DNA of 64,000 nt, taken from Glandiceps talaboti. Its lineage: Eukaryota > Hemichordata > Enteropneusta > Spengelidae. Below, piece after piece: positions 1 through 13,342 of the stretch. Below the pieces are notes generated by a model. The model did not search any database. It saw only the letters and a program-made list of their open reading frames with translations, and was not told the origin of the DNA. The stretch covers positions 8,962,598-9,026,597 of the forward strand of contig NC_135560.1 of assembly GCF_964340395.1 (NCBI RefSeq), read 5' to 3'. The first letter of the stretch is position 1. Every line of letters begins with the position of its first letter. The position numbers were made by a program, and so were the translations under genes.

Positions 1-2698
1 AAAAGTCAGCCAATTCCACAAAAATCAGTAAAAAAGAATGTCACAATTTCTCAAATCTATCTAGTTATCCGATCAATAACAGACAGCACATGCTAATTCC
101 CCACACAGCAAGACTTCAATTTAACATGCATTGTTTTGTTAGTTAAACACTGTACAAATTACTTCTTTGCAAATTAATTTCCCCAACTTCCTTTATTTAA
201 AAAAATCTCCATTCAAATTCACTGAGGCTGAAAATGTAACAAAGCTGACCAAAAACTAAACAGCATATTATAAACTGTCACCAACTGCCATTTAATACAT
301 TAAATTGATACCATGGAAAAATGCATTTACAAAGCAGACAGCTGCTTGTAATGGCCCCTTATTCTTATTTGGATAAATGCTTTCTTCTAATAACAGACCC
401 CTTTTTGATATTATCAATCATTCCCAACAGTCATTAGGCTATTATACTCCCTTGATGTATATTTACTTTATTTTCTGCTTTCATAACAAAAGATGACCTA
501 ATTATTGGGGGGTGTTTCAATTTTTATTTTCTTTACCAAAAGCTTTCTGTCTGTCTAGCTTTCCTGTTCATAAATTGCAATGAAGTAATATACAGCGGAG
601 TGCTTTCACATTCTTGCTTTAATGTCAAGTTTCTGAAACATGTAAACTCGTCGTTTGCCTGTCATTTTTTTTACCTTTTTGTTTGATGATTTCAGTAAAG
701 ATGTATAGAGTCTTGGTTTAAACTTATATCCTGAGTGATTCCTTTTCAGCGAGATAAAATATGGACATAATATACCTAATCTGACCTTCTCATTTTTAAA
801 ATAACATGACAACAATAAATATAACAGGAATGTAGCAATAGCACTCTATATTGACAACACCGATTTGTTTAATGTACTTTATAATTTCAAATGATAACAT
901 ACAATGCAGGCGAATGATTTAGTTCAAGCAGACAATTAATCTTTTCAAACAGGATGAGCACACAAATAGTAGTAAATGTAGAAAACTCATTTAAGGAGAT
1001 GACCTCCACATTTATTTATCAAGGTATCAATAAAGACTACAAGCCTTAGCTTATTTGCTTTCAATCCGACTATCTGTACACTATTGACCCCACTTAATGG
1101 AACCGCAGTGCCATCTAATTAAATCATCTCTTACAAGCTACCAATTGCCTTTCAGATAACATTTTATCTTCCCTTTGGTGGCTTTTGGTATTTTACTAGA
1201 GGAAGAAAACAAACATGTCTCATGGCTATGTGTTGGGCAGGATTCAACTTGTCATCCATAAATCTAGTCGTGATAACATAATTGTAAAATTGACAAAAGA
1301 TCCTGCCCATGAGGCAAATTCACTAATTTGAATGCACAACAATAAATATAACTATATTGACAGTTTGATGATTCTAAATTTAGCACTTTTGACTCAAATT
1401 TGTCAGTACTGCCTTGCCAATTTTGTTTAAATTTTCACCTGAACTTTTCATTATTGCATGAACTTTTCCCGCCAAATTTGTAACTTTTTCTTTCTCACCA
1501 AATTTGTCCAGAAGTGACTTTGAAATTCATCAAAACATTTTTGTACTAACTTGCCTGTTCACATGCTGTCGTTTAAACTTATCTGTCCTGTCATGTCTGT
1601 TTTATTACTTTCCCGTTAAAATTATTTGATGTAAAAGTTTCCAAATTTGATTTCTTTTTCCCGCTAAAACTGAACCTTACATAGAACTATTTCCCGCCAA
1701 AATTTTACAATCGTCAAATCTTTACACACACACTACATTTCATCTAAAATTAATCTCTATCATGACAATAGTTTTATTTTTCATTCTTTGATTATAATTA
1801 ATAATACAAGCACAGTTGCTTACTTTCTTCAAATATGGCAGCCATTGACACATATTGATATGAGCACTAATACGAAATCATATCTGGGTCTGTGCCCACT
1901 GGAGCTAAATACATAATTCTATTTAGCTACAAATTGAGACATTACATGCAGTTCATGTTTAAAAGATACATAACATAGTAGACAACTATGATATTTTAAG
2001 AGGTCAAGCTGTATAAGAGAGAAGAACAAGAATCTATTGATTTCAGTTATTCCATGTTCATCTATAAGTTACTTCTCTAGAAAAATATTCAATGAATCTG
2101 GATGGAAACATATTTGAACTCTACTGTACTTCCTGTGCAGATGGAATGAATTGATACTAAAATGACAACACATTTAATTAATATGATAGCTTTTCAATTC
2201 TCATACATACTTGAAATGAAAATATTATTTTAAAACAGATCGTCTAAATGAAAACATTGCTGCTGGTCTAAATATTTTGTATCATCAAACATCGAGTCAA
2301 GGCACTATCAAATTGCAAATGTTTCATTCTGTTGATTAACCGCAACAGTAGCTTGCACTACAAGGTATTTTTCACAGATAAAAATCAACCAAATTCATTT
2401 AAAATCAAACACCAGTGAATTAAGCCCCACAATACTGTTGTAGCAGTTAACAGTTGCTAATCGTGTCCTCATAATTAATAGTGAACAAAATATTCACACA
2501 TCAACTTTTTTTTCCAGTTCAGTATAATTTGTGTTGATGATATTGGATTATGTGTCAGGAACTGAATGTTATTGTCATTAGATGAAAATTAATATTGGCG
2601 GTTTATTTATTCACTGTCTTCAGAGATCAGCCTTACTAATTACTCAATTGCAGAGTCTTTCATAATTTGATACAAGAAGGAAAGGCTTGAAAAAAACA

Positions 2699-2895
2699 GA
2701 CATACATGGCAGACAGACAGACAGACAGTCCATCAGACACAACAGTCAGACATACCGGTACATATACACACACACACACACAACATACATGACATGCATG
2801 CATACATACATACATACATACATACATACATACATACATCCATCCATCTATCCATCCATCCATCCATACACACACACACACACATACATACATAT
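2699..2895. repeat. Compound microsatellite (CAGA)n-(CA)n-(CATA)n-(CATC)n-(CA)n
   Basis: Successive blocks of cagA, ca, cata and catc repeats are directly visible. The two overlapping open frames here (Tyr/Val/Cys-rich and Thr/His/Tyr-rich) are translations of the repeat. Confidence 0.97.
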
Positions 2896-3844
2896 ATTAC
2901 ATACATGACACACAGACAGACAAAATGGCAACAGTTGTATTAGCTACTATGCCTTAAAGCTACAGTTTAGAAAACACAGTGGCAAGGGATCACTCGGTTG
3001 TAATCAATATTTCCACAAAGCTGAACAATGTGACTGTTACAGCGATAGTCCACAAAGGTGCAATCAATTGAAGCTAATTATTTCCATCAACAACATGATT
3101 CATCAAGTGTTTCCATTACACTCATCCAGGGGATCACTTTAACGGCTCAATTAAACTACCTTACTTAAGGAATCTTTTGTCAATGACACAAAAACCATCC
3201 ATCCTTCCACTTCAGCAGCAAATCTATCAACATTCAGTTGGCTCAACGATTCATTAAACTCTAACATATTCCAAAGCTTGATCAAAATTCTACACCAGTT
3301 ACATCGCAAATGACCTGAAGGCATTTCAAACTTAACAGACAAATTCAAATTATGCTATCAAGTATTGTTATTGCTAGTACAGTCGTGTGGAAATAATGAC
3401 CTTCATTACGCTTGCCTCCCACCTGGATTCACATCAAGTTTGCAAAGAATCAATTTTGACAGGTAATAAAGTCAGCCAATAGTCCTACCTAAAATATCAA
3501 TATTTGTCCCCAGGGAACAATTTCCTAGTTTTGAGGCTTCCAATTAAACCTTTACGGTAGGTCTATCAACCTCACGGCTAGCAGCTATAAACTTTAATAA
3601 ACTCGACAAGAAATGATTGCAGTCAAAGTACTGGTACAGCTTATCTTTGTTAAATCAGTATTATTGATGGCTTATGGCATAATATCACTAATTTTTGGAC
3701 CCATGCTATTTATTTAATATTCGCATAATTGTTCAGTGCATGTTTTGAATGTAGAATAACAGTTGGGGGAAAGTATTTGAATAATCAATCTTCTAACAGG
3801 CACTGCTCCAGGCCAATGTTATTTCTCTTTAACACTGTAACCCT

Positions 3845-4390
3845 CTTGAGTCCTGATACAGTGTGGTGTGCGTTTTTTTTATCCAATGCTGTCCAGAAGG
3901 TCTATGTGTTTTCAACATTAACTTTTCATTATGCAAAGGTTTTAGCTGAAAGCTAGACTATCTGAGCCTGATAAGAGTATGGTGCATATTTTATCCTATA
4001 CTGTCCAAAAGGTCTGTCTTTTGATGTTTTGATAACTTCACATTCACTGTTATGCAAAGGTTTACCTTATCAGTACCTGATAGTGCAGTGCACGTTTTAT
4101 ACTATAATATCCTGAAGGTCTATGTGTTTTGATGTAACATCAACATTTACTTAACCGTTTTACAAAGGTTTACCTTAGAGCGAGACTCATCAATGCCTGA
4201 TACAGTTTGGTGTACATTTGTATTATACACTGTCCAAAAGGTTTATATGATTTGAAATTGATGTAACTTCAACATTTACTTTTCATTACACAAAGGTTTT
4301 TACCTGTGATGAATGTTTTAGACTATGCTGTCCAAAAGGTCAGTGTGATTTGATTTAACTTCAACATTTACTGTTCTATACAAAGGTACC
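3845..4390. repeat. Degenerate tandem repeat, period about 115-125 bp
   Basis: A pattern of ctgtccaaaaggtct, then acttcaacatttact, then atgcaaaggtttacct recurs about five times with many substitutions. An old, diverged satellite-like block. Confidence 0.75.
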
Positions 4391-6630
4391 TAAAAGCCAC
4401 TTATGTGCACTGCTCAGCCCTGAAAAGAATGCTTACTTAAAACAACGCAATCGTTATTTTTGGTATTGCATCCTGCCATTATATGCTATGATATGAAATA
4501 TGATGCATTTGAAAATATCACTCAAAATGACTTTGGGTTTCGTGGCTATTTCACTTAAAACTACATAACAAAGATATTATTTCCTCAACATTTTAATGTT
4601 TAACAGTACACTACTTCTCTCCACTCTTTCCTTGCCCCAATATAAGCTTTGCTGATACTTTGTACACAGTATATGTCCCCCTTCCTTGTGCACCTCCATA
4701 ATACTGTACATCAACAACAAGGTCACTATGAGTTAACCATACTTCATTCAATCATGCCAAGGTAAAATAATCGTTCAAAAGCCTACTTCGTTTTACTTTG
4801 CGGCCATTTATTACAGCAGACATGATAACACCCCTTGGATATTACCTGCTAATTTGTTTCTCTCAATCTGTTCAATTAGGTGGTGAGACTAGCAGATTGT
4901 AACACCAAGTATGAGTTAGACTTTTAGATGAAGTCATCCTACAAAGAGGTCAATAAGTAACTACATACGATGACAGTGAGTCAGGGATGATTGAATGTCC
5001 AATCTCTAGAGCCCTCTCTAAATTTCCTTCCATTTTAATAACCATTTACATCCTCCTTGCATCAATTTGGACTGCACTGCCGTCAAAGGAATATACACAG
5101 GAGTATACTGCGACATTACCTTATCTTTTCAAACTTTGCTTTTTCTCTTTTCTTTATCAAAATATCAACGAGTACAATGTATCCAGGGAATAAGATTTTT
5201 GTGAAAATACTTCAAGATTCTTTTTTGCACATTTTCCTTTCAATGAGTAGAAATAAAATTTGACAAAAATGAGGCAACAACTTTTTCTGACAGATAACAA
5301 TTCCTAGTAAGTGTGGAAATGAATATGCAATACATGGCACACCAGAAATGTTGATGAATACGTCAGACGTTGTGAGATGATGTTTATTTAAACACATGGA
5401 GTGGATTATTCTATTTGGGTATGTTTATGGAATAGTTCTATCTGCCAAGTATTCATCTTACATCAATATAACCCCATGTCTAACATGTCCCTTTAAACAT
5501 GATTAACCAAAACAAAATAGTTACTAACTGCCCCTTTTGAACTGGAAAGACGGGTGGTGGTGGGGGTGGGGCGACAGATTTTTTTTTTTTTTTTCATCTT
5601 CTACTTCCTGTACACATCACAAAATATTCGAAAAGTCAAATAAATAACACCTACGCACACTTCTACTTCTCATCTGCCATCTCTGCCTTCTTTTAATCAA
5701 AACAACAAACGGGTCAGATTTATGTTATATCTCAGAATTACATTTAAAAAAATGGTTCAATGGAGATACTTAGTTTCTGAGAATTTCCACACCTACGCAT
5801 ATTCTGTAGAATGATTTTTCAAAGTTTCAGAAATTGATGTGGGTGGCAATCCTGCCTACCTTCATATTACGATGTTAAATGTCATGGTATTACAAAATGC
5901 ATCTTTAATATCAAGTTGCAGCTACACCTATAAATATATAACGAAAATTGGACCTGAACAAAGAAATTATCCTATCAAATCTGTATGATTCCATTCATAA
6001 TAAAATATCAATCCCATAATGTGGAATTCAAATATTAGGGTTTACCCTTAAGCGAAATACCTATCACCAAAAAAAAACAAACATTTATTTTATTGAACAT
6101 TACAGCTTGCTAATTCTTTAAAACAATAAAGAAGTAAACATCCTTCTTTAAGATGATAATTCTTTTCTATGGAAAACGTTTTAACATTTTCAAACCAAAA
6201 CATCAATATCCACACATTGATAAAGATGGTTTCTGAATAAAATAAACAGAAATATGTCAAAAAGTTGCAAAATATCAACTTTTTCATTTTTTTTCAGTGA
6301 GACATTATTTTAATTCATGGTAGGAAACTAAAACATCCAGCAACTAATACACAACTCTCGTCACTATAAAAGTTGTTTAATTCTATGTAATAAATTTATC
6401 CTAGAGATTACACTAGTGGAAACACTCTCTGTACAAATTGCTTCAATTGTTGCAATAAAATAAGTTTGGTCATGTTCAATACAAAGTCAAGGTTGACGCA
6501 AGTAACCACTTTATTGATCAACTACTTGATAGCCAGTGTGTCTTCGACATCAATTGATGTGCCATTGATGCACAGCAGTTGCTTGTGATCTATGAAATTT
6601 TAGTGTTCCCCCTATCCCTTCCCTTACTTG

Positions 6631-7005
6631 GAGTCATGATGGCCAAATGGTTAGAGTGGCCGGCTGGGAATCTGCAGGTTGCAGGTTTGCGCCCCATCGC
6701 TGCTGTTTGTTTATGAGTGGCCCAAGTCCTTGGGCAAGATTTGAACCACAATTGTGCCTCAGTCCACCCTGCTGTATAATTGGGGACCTGGTAGGATAGA
6801 GGGTGCGATGTGAATGCTTTAAATTAATCCTATGTGCTTATCAAGGCTGCAATGGATTGTATGTTCCCCAAGGAGTTGAGTAAGTTTAAAGGACTGTGCA
6901 TGGCACCCCTATTGATCCGTGCCAGGGGTAATAAACCGTCAGCGCTTGAGCACAGAGTGGGAAAGCGCTATATGAAAACTAACATTATTATTACTATTAC
7001 TACTA
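6631..7005 (+). mobile_element. tRNA-derived SINE, near full length
   Basis: The 5' end looks like a tRNA: A-box-like TGGCCAAATGGTTAGAGTGG around 6640-6659 and a decayed B box GGTTTGCGCCC at 6684-6694. A unique body of about 300 bp follows, then a tail AAGCGCTATATGAAAACTAA with an ATT/ACT microsatellite. A second copy lies inverted at 17583-17901. A SINE would be made by RNA polymerase III and mobilised by a partner LINE. Confidence 0.85.
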
Positions 7006-7680
7006 CGGACTGACTAGCAGGGAAACCCAATTATAATTTGACCCTTGACGATGTTTTCCATCATAGATTCAAGGACACACTGTATAATGGTAGCATATGG
7101 TTATTGCTGTACATTTGACGCCGATACCTATCAAACAAGGTCTACAATCAGATGATAACATTTTTAATTAACGATCGGTTATCAGAGAAATCTTGACGTT
7201 TGACGAGTTGTATCAAGGGGTGATTCAATGGGTTGTGACAGTGTACTTAGGCCAGTTGTAATTATAGATATGTGTATATCTCAATCAGGATCTCATGAAA
7301 GATGAACACATAAAGAATTAATTACATGTAACGTGATGAAACGTTATTTGAAACCGATCAGTATGAATACCTGATGCCTTCATTACAAGATAGTTTAAAT
7401 AATTAAAACATCAATTCCAATTAGACATAGTGTAATGTTCTAAGTCATTAGTTTCACATTAACAATTACTGGTGAAAGTGAGGTATACCTTTAGGCTAAG
7501 TGTTTGATGACAATGTATCAGTTTCTATGAAATTGTTGTCATAATACTTAGCAGCTAATACTGCCTCCCCCCTCCAGCATGCCTGCGATGGCAATTTGAC
7601 GCGCCACTGACCCTCGATAATAACTTCAGACATATTTTACTGAAACAAAACATGCAATATGTGCACTCATAGTACATGTG

Positions 7681-7733
7681 TACACAGACAGACAAACAAA
7701 CAGACAGACAGACAGATAGGCAGACAGACAGAA
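7681..7733. repeat. (CAGA)n microsatellite
   Basis: Imperfect cagacagaca repeats. Confidence 0.95.
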
Positions 7734-8787
7734 CATTCCTATGTTATTGAAAATTTATATTATGTTGCCATGAAAAAGCCCAGCATTCATGTCATTTATA
7801 TTACTTAGGCCAAGAAAATAAATTGTATTGTTTCTTGTCCACACATGCATCACCTGAGAATGTGCTCCTCTGTGTGCGTGTTATTTTTTTTTTTGGCTTC
7901 CATGATACTGTCTGAATAGTCAGTAATGTGCCAGCACCATATAAATGTCAAAGGTACTGTTTTAACCATTAATTTTTTTGGGTGATGAGAGATATATCTG
8001 TTCAACATACAATGTTTATTGTAGACTTGAATAAAACTTGGATATTTTGATATTTTTCGTTCTCTCAATGTGTATGATCCTATTGATTTAGTATGACGGC
8101 TAAGACTGTGTCACTGCATCATTTTCGCATTTTCCCCACGGAGAAACAAAACTATTATTTTTCTTGGACTTTTTTCTCAAACTGTAGATTATTTTGTTCA
8201 TCCCAAAATTACAGGAACTTCAGGAAATTCAAGAGCTTAACTGCACCTTCAACTTACAAAGCTGCTTTAGACTTGCACGTTTTTTAATTTCAAGTAAATA
8301 TTAAATTTCCTAAAGAAAAGTGCAAAACTAGGAGAAACAGAAATATTATAACGGCTTAGGGTTATCTGGGCTTTTTAAAAAGTAATACGATTGGAGACAA
8401 CAGGCCTGGGCATTAACAACTAGATGATAAATTCATGAAGACACACTATAATCCTGATGATTTTCTACGTGTAGGTGTACACGACAGTGTCCGTGCAATA
8501 ATACAAAGAGGCGTACCATTTCCCTGGGCTATATGAAACTATGGAAGATGACTCAAAGTGGGGTGTATTTACTGATTTTAAGTGCTGCGTATTATCTGAT
8601 AAAACCTGCAGTCTTAGGGAATCTTGTCAACCCATCTCTTAGGAAGTCCACAGCTGTATGTGTAATTTACCTAATACTCTCCATTATTCCCCATTCTATA
8701 TAACATGTAAATAGAATCACAGAGATAAACTCAGACACTGCAATGAGATCAGTGTTCGTGACTTCGTCATTATATTTGCGCAATGCA

Positions 8788-8823
8788 GTACGGTATAAAT
8801 AAAAGGCAATCTCATTACCGTAC
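8788..8823 (+). promoter_or_regulatory. TATA-like motif inside a perfect 8-bp inverted repeat
   Basis: GTACGGTA (8788-8795) and TACCGTAC (8816-8823) are exact reverse complements and bracket TATAAATAAAAGG. It could be a core promoter or a chance motif. No transcript is evident around it. Confidence 0.2.
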
Positions 8824-9418
8824 ACATGTACAATTTCATTTTGTAATCGGCCCCATGGGAAACACCAGACATGCATTTTGGCTACATATAACGGTGAATT
8901 TGAATACGGTGTGCGCGCGAGTGATGGTAATGTTTGGGTGTCCAATTACCACATCCATAATAGTTTTAATTGAATTTCACTCAAAGTGATTTGATGTTGA
9001 ATCATTATCAAAACACAGTAGTTATCTGAGACTGTCTTTGATGTTTTATCATGTTTCCTATTGGCTTTCATTCTTTTAATTAGAAATATGCCGATAATAT
9101 TACTGTTATTTGATATCCGATGACATTTCTATATCTAATTCAAATATATCTGACTGTTTATATGAAATTGAGCAAACTACATTGTCATTTCCTGCATGTT
9201 TTACAAAATTGCTGGCAATTGGATATTTTCGTGACTGCAAATTTCTGCTGGGCAAAATGACTACTTCCCTTGAGATAATAAATGTCTGTGTGTCCTCTTA
9301 CACTGGTGTTGGCTCATATTTCATGTTGCCATGACACCAGGGATGTCATGTTTGCAAGGGACAGCTTTACATCAAACAATATCCTTTTACAAAAAAGTTT
9401 TGAAACTTTAGAGCTATT

Positions 9419-9773
9419 AGGCCTAATAAAAAAAAATTGTGTGGTTCCGATTACGCTCAATTTTAGAATAGGTGGGTAGGTAGATTTCTTATTTCATTGT
9501 GTATTTTTTTTCTGTGTGAATGCTAGTTCAGGTTTTCCATTGTTTTCCAAATATGGTTTCTGTGTTGTTTATTTCTTCCAATCAGATGTACAGCCATTAC
9601 AGATTGGAAGAATAGTTTTAGAGTGTCTTTTTAAAAGTTGATGTCGGTTTCCACATCCACTATTTCTCATGAGACTTCAGAATTTTTGCACTTTTATTTA
9701 TTTTTTCTTGAATACGGCGGTCAAAAGCTAGGTGGGGTCGGGTAACCGGAATCAAACAAATATTTTCTTTAGG
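9419..9773 (+). mobile_element. MITE family A, copy 1
   Basis: It begins AGGCCTAATAAAAAAAA and then TTGTGTGGTTCCGATTAC; it ends GGTAACCGGAATCAAACAAA, then TTTAGG. The ends are imperfect inverted repeats of about 35 bp. The interior (CAGATGTACAGCCATTAC, then ATTGGAAGAA) is shared with the copies at 11645 and 57036. No coding capacity. Confidence 0.85.
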
Positions 9774-10349
9774 TGTTAGATGTTGATTTTGGAGATATCA
9801 AAACTGATACATGTATCTTATTAAAACATGAGTCCATAATAATATATAGATATGAAGGGTAATTTCTTATTCAACAATTTTAAAATGCAATCATTTTATT
9901 TTAGCGTAAGTCATTACAACACACGAACAACTTCTGAGGAATCATTTCAAAGGCTTTTTCAATGTCAACTGTGGTCATTTTCTGTGAATATTTTGAAGTA
10001 TATTTGTACGATAAATTATCATTTGAATAGTTACAATGGAAATTTGACTCGGCATATTATGGTGAGGCATTTAATACACAAACATCATGTTCAAGGAATT
10101 CCCTGAAGTTGATTAAATTTCTCCCCGAGTGGTTTGAAATTCCGGAATTTTCAAGAAATATGTCAACTCCTTGTCTGATAAGCACTTTCTCAGTTACAAT
10201 GGTAATTAATAGCAACAACAATCAGGCATCAGTCAGGGAATAGCTTTCGTGGCACACATATTGTCAACATAATTTTACAAGTGTGAGAATTAAGTCTCTC
10301 ATTGAAGAATTTTATCAACTTTCTGTGTTTGCAACACATCCCTCTTTAA

Positions 10350-10693
10350 AGTAGCCATATGGATGAGATTTGGGTATTTATTTTGGATTTTTAATTTATG
10401 AAATGATTTTACTATGTTTTTTCTACATAAAAAAACAATGTGACTTAACATATATCAAGTCTATATTTATAACTCAATATAGAGCAATGAGCTAAAAAAT
10501 GTTTTAAAAGTTTGTTATTGTACGTACAACAAGAAACATTTTACATATTTATCAATCTTCTGCAATTAATTGTGTTACAAAGGACTCAGTGTATGTTATT
10601 TCAGATTATGTTTTCGAGTAGAAAAACATAGTAAAGTTGTTTTATCAATTAAAAATCCAAAATAAATACCCAATTCTCATCCATATGGTTATT
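10350..10693. mobile_element. MITE family B with ~84-bp terminal inverted repeats and TTAA flanks
   Basis: The left arm (10350-10434) and right arm (10610-10693) are inverted copies; the core CCATATGGATGAGA and GGGTATTTATTTTGG is identical in both apart from one or two bases. Both ends abut TTAA (10346-10349 and 10694-10697), the target-site duplication typical of piggyBac and Kolobok superfamilies. No transposase, so non-autonomous. Confidence 0.82.
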
Positions 10694-11644
10694 TTAAGAC
10701 AACACTATGTAATTCTCAAATATTTGGTACAGATAACAAACAGATAAACTCTGTCAGCCTACAATACAGTCATGAGGAAATTAAATTTGCTCTCGATTTG
10801 TTTTCCCCCCTACCACACCTGGTATTTTACTAATGCCCTTAATAATGCTTTAATAAAGCTATGGTCAGAAAACAGGTGCAAATTCTTATTGGGTTTTTAA
10901 TTCCCCTCGCTGTGAAATGACACCAATAGCATCATCATGAAATCAGAACCAACTCTGAGGGTTAAGCACAGTTGTGCACATTGCCATTGGCAGTATTTTT
11001 AATTCTTCCCAATGTGAAATGACGTCAATAGTGTCATCACATGATTAGAACCAACTTGGGAGGATTGAGCTGTATGATGTAAACAGGATTACCATATTCA
11101 AACGTCCCTGCAGGAAATCGTAAACTATGTTACACTGAATATACGATCGTTATAGCAAAATGCTAGGCGTGGTGGGAGGAAAAGTGAGTGCAAAATCCCT
11201 GCACAACTGGATTCTAGATTAAATCTTTACCGAATCCTACTCAAAGGCTAGAAACAAGTCAATTTAATGCAATATTCAGAAAAGCTTGAAGTGAGGTAAA
11301 CTTAACGTGACACATGCTGAGTTTTGAAGTTTTTCTCCTTGAGTGGAAATACTTCATACATAGAACCTAGATTAACCTATTCTTGTGTAATGTTACTGTA
11401 GATGCATGGCTTAAAAGATGACATGAAAAGCCATGTACTGGAATTGTTAGCACACTGGAGGGATGGAGTAATATGGGTTTCCTTAAAATTTTAGTATATT
11501 TACAATATAGCTATATACTATACCTGCAAACCAGGTTTGAGTTCTGGCTGTAGCAAGTAAAGCGTAAGAAGAGTACTATGGATACCTTTTTATACACAAA
11601 AAAAACCCAAAAAACAAACAAAAAGAACCTAATATAAATGTATA

Positions 11645-12027
11645 AGGCCTAATAAAAAATATTGTGTGGTTCTGATTACACTGAATTCTAGAATAGGTAG
11701 GTAGATTTTTTATTTTTATTTCATTATATATTTTTTTCAAATGTGAGTGTCTAGTTCAGGTAGTTATGTATTCTGTTGTTTTCCATATGGTCTCTGCGTT
11801 GTTGGTTTCTTCTCATCAGATGTACAGCCATTACAGATTGGAAGAACAGTTTTATATTGTTTTTTTTTTAAAGTTGATATCAGTTTCTGCATCCACTATT
11901 TCTTGCGAGAGACTTCACAATTTTATTATCTTTTATCGATTATGTAAAAAAAAAGAAGTTTAAGGTCGGAAAAGCTAGGTGGGGTCGGATATTAAACCGG
12001 AACCAAACAATATTTTTTATTAGGCCT
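11645..12027 (+). mobile_element. MITE family A, copy 2 (both ends intact)
   Basis: AGGCCTAATAAAAAATATTG at the left end and CAATATTTTTTATTAGGCCT at the right are near-perfect reverse complements, and the repeat continues inward through TGGTTC(C/T)G. The interior aligns with copy 1. It ends only about 115 bp from the donor of the 120-bp ASH1L exon, inside the intron. Confidence 0.9.
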
Positions 12028-12141
12028 AAACTCCGTTTATACCCCTTTACTTGTATCAAATGACACCCATACTACTACTAAGGTAAACAAATATAGTCTA
12101 CATTCAATAGTTGATTTATGTACATGTAAAGGAACACTTAC

Positions 12142-12261
12142 TTGATCTAATCTTCTTGTACTTTGTACTGTCATGTTTAGGAGCAAGTTTATCATTATTA
12201 TGTAGCCACCAGATATCATAGGGGAGTTGAAAATCCACTCTCTTCTCTCGTAAATATTTGC
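12142..12261 (-). CDS. ASH1L: ASH1L ortholog, 120-bp exon with FQLP (MRG15-binding) motif
   Basis: The acceptor is TTCTCCAACAG and the donor is GTAAGTG. The first two bases complete the glycine codon of PAPIHVG, and the exon leaves in phase 1. It reads [18 protein letters not shown], then [20 protein letters not shown]. This matches the ASH1L segment just before the AWS zinc-binding domain (KYLRQKR.DFQLPYD, then YKKIRSN). FQLP fits the FxLP motif by which ASH1L is known to recruit the chromodomain protein MRG15 (MORF4L1), which relieves SET autoinhibition. The split codon A| is expected to become Asn in the next exon, which is not found in the remaining 12.1 kb, so the AWS-SET region lies beyond the left edge. 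Confidence 0.95.
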
Positions 12262-12667
12262 CTGTTGGAGAATCACAACAAAGATCAGTATGTCAACTCT
12301 TCTTATTCCATACTTGAAATGTAGAGATAATTTTATGACTCCTGAAGTGAAAGACTTGACTATAATAATTTAGTATCCATAAGTCGCACGCTATTTAATT
12401 TCAATTTATTTCAGCGCACACAAATCTAATACAAAGGAAATGTTAAACTTGACATGGACTGGGGTGGAGAAAGTAGTTATACATGCCATTTGATGGAATA
12501 GATAATTTTTACAATTGTGATTTCAGCGTTGGTGGTGATGGACGGCTACAATTTTTCTATATCTTTGTAATACATGACTGTTGCTGTACTTCTTATTTCA
12601 CACCTGTTCATTCATTCATTTAAAATTCACTTGAGCATATACATCAATACATGCATGCAGGAGCATG

Positions 12668-12707
<40 letters not shown>

Positions 12708-12745
12708 TACATACACAGACACATACAAATGTACACGCATGCACA
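12668..12745. repeat. (CA)n / (CATA)n microsatellite
   Basis: Uninterrupted ACAC run followed by acatacat and imperfect acacgca units. It reads GU-rich in the ASH1L transcript. Confidence 0.95.
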
Positions 12746-13342
12746 CACGTTAAAGTTACCTGTTTTCTTAATCAACTATACCCTTGTGAATGCCGGTTCA
12801 ATTGGATGTCACTATGGCAACCGTGAAGGACAGAAGACAGACATATATGCCATGCACTGAACAGGGGAGTTTTGGGTAAGATTCCCTCTCTACTTCGTAT
12901 GAGTTTTTGCAATAAATACCGTGGTGACAACACTCGTATTCAAAACATAGGCAATGAACTTGACACTCACATACACGTCAGTAACACATACTCAGTAAAA
13001 TTATGGGTTTCATTAAAAGTTAAATCTCACTTATCTATTTCTAAGTTTGTTTTATACAAATGATGGTAATAACACTGAATATTCAATTCAAACACAGGCA
13101 ATGAACTTGGCACCTACAAAAATAGCTGCAACTTACAACTACTATTTTACATGATTCATTTTGTAAGATATTGAAAGCTAGTCTTTCTTTCATTCTTGTT
13201 GACCAGGAGTGACTCATCAACAATGAGATGAGTCACGACTAAAATTAATCTACAAATACTGCGGCATCAGTTCAATTTAATCATTTTAAATAACAAAGCT
13301 ACTTGTAACGTGTGACTGCTCAATCATTGTAATTTCATCGCA

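Larger units (their letters stand above)
1..12141 (-). other. Start of the next ASH1L intron, running off the left edge (>12.1 kb)
   Basis: It begins with the donor GTAAGTG. I read the minus strand for the expected AWS start (Asn-Val-Tyr type), Cys-rich AWS and NHSCDPN-type SET motifs and found none. Subregions 1-2690, 2900-3840, 4400-6630, 7010-8660, 8960-9400, 9780-10340 and 10700-11640 look like unique AT-rich intron sequence. SINE, MITE and microsatellite content is listed separately. Confidence 0.75.

Noticed and set aside
6631-6705. Possible functional tRNA gene
   Set aside because: The B box is decayed, no cloverleaf closes, and a SINE body and tail follow; the second copy confirms a SINE.
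1-12141. AWS/SET exons of ASH1L
   Set aside because: I looked on the minus strand for the expected Cys-rich and NHSCDPN-type motifs and saw none, so they are placed outside the window.
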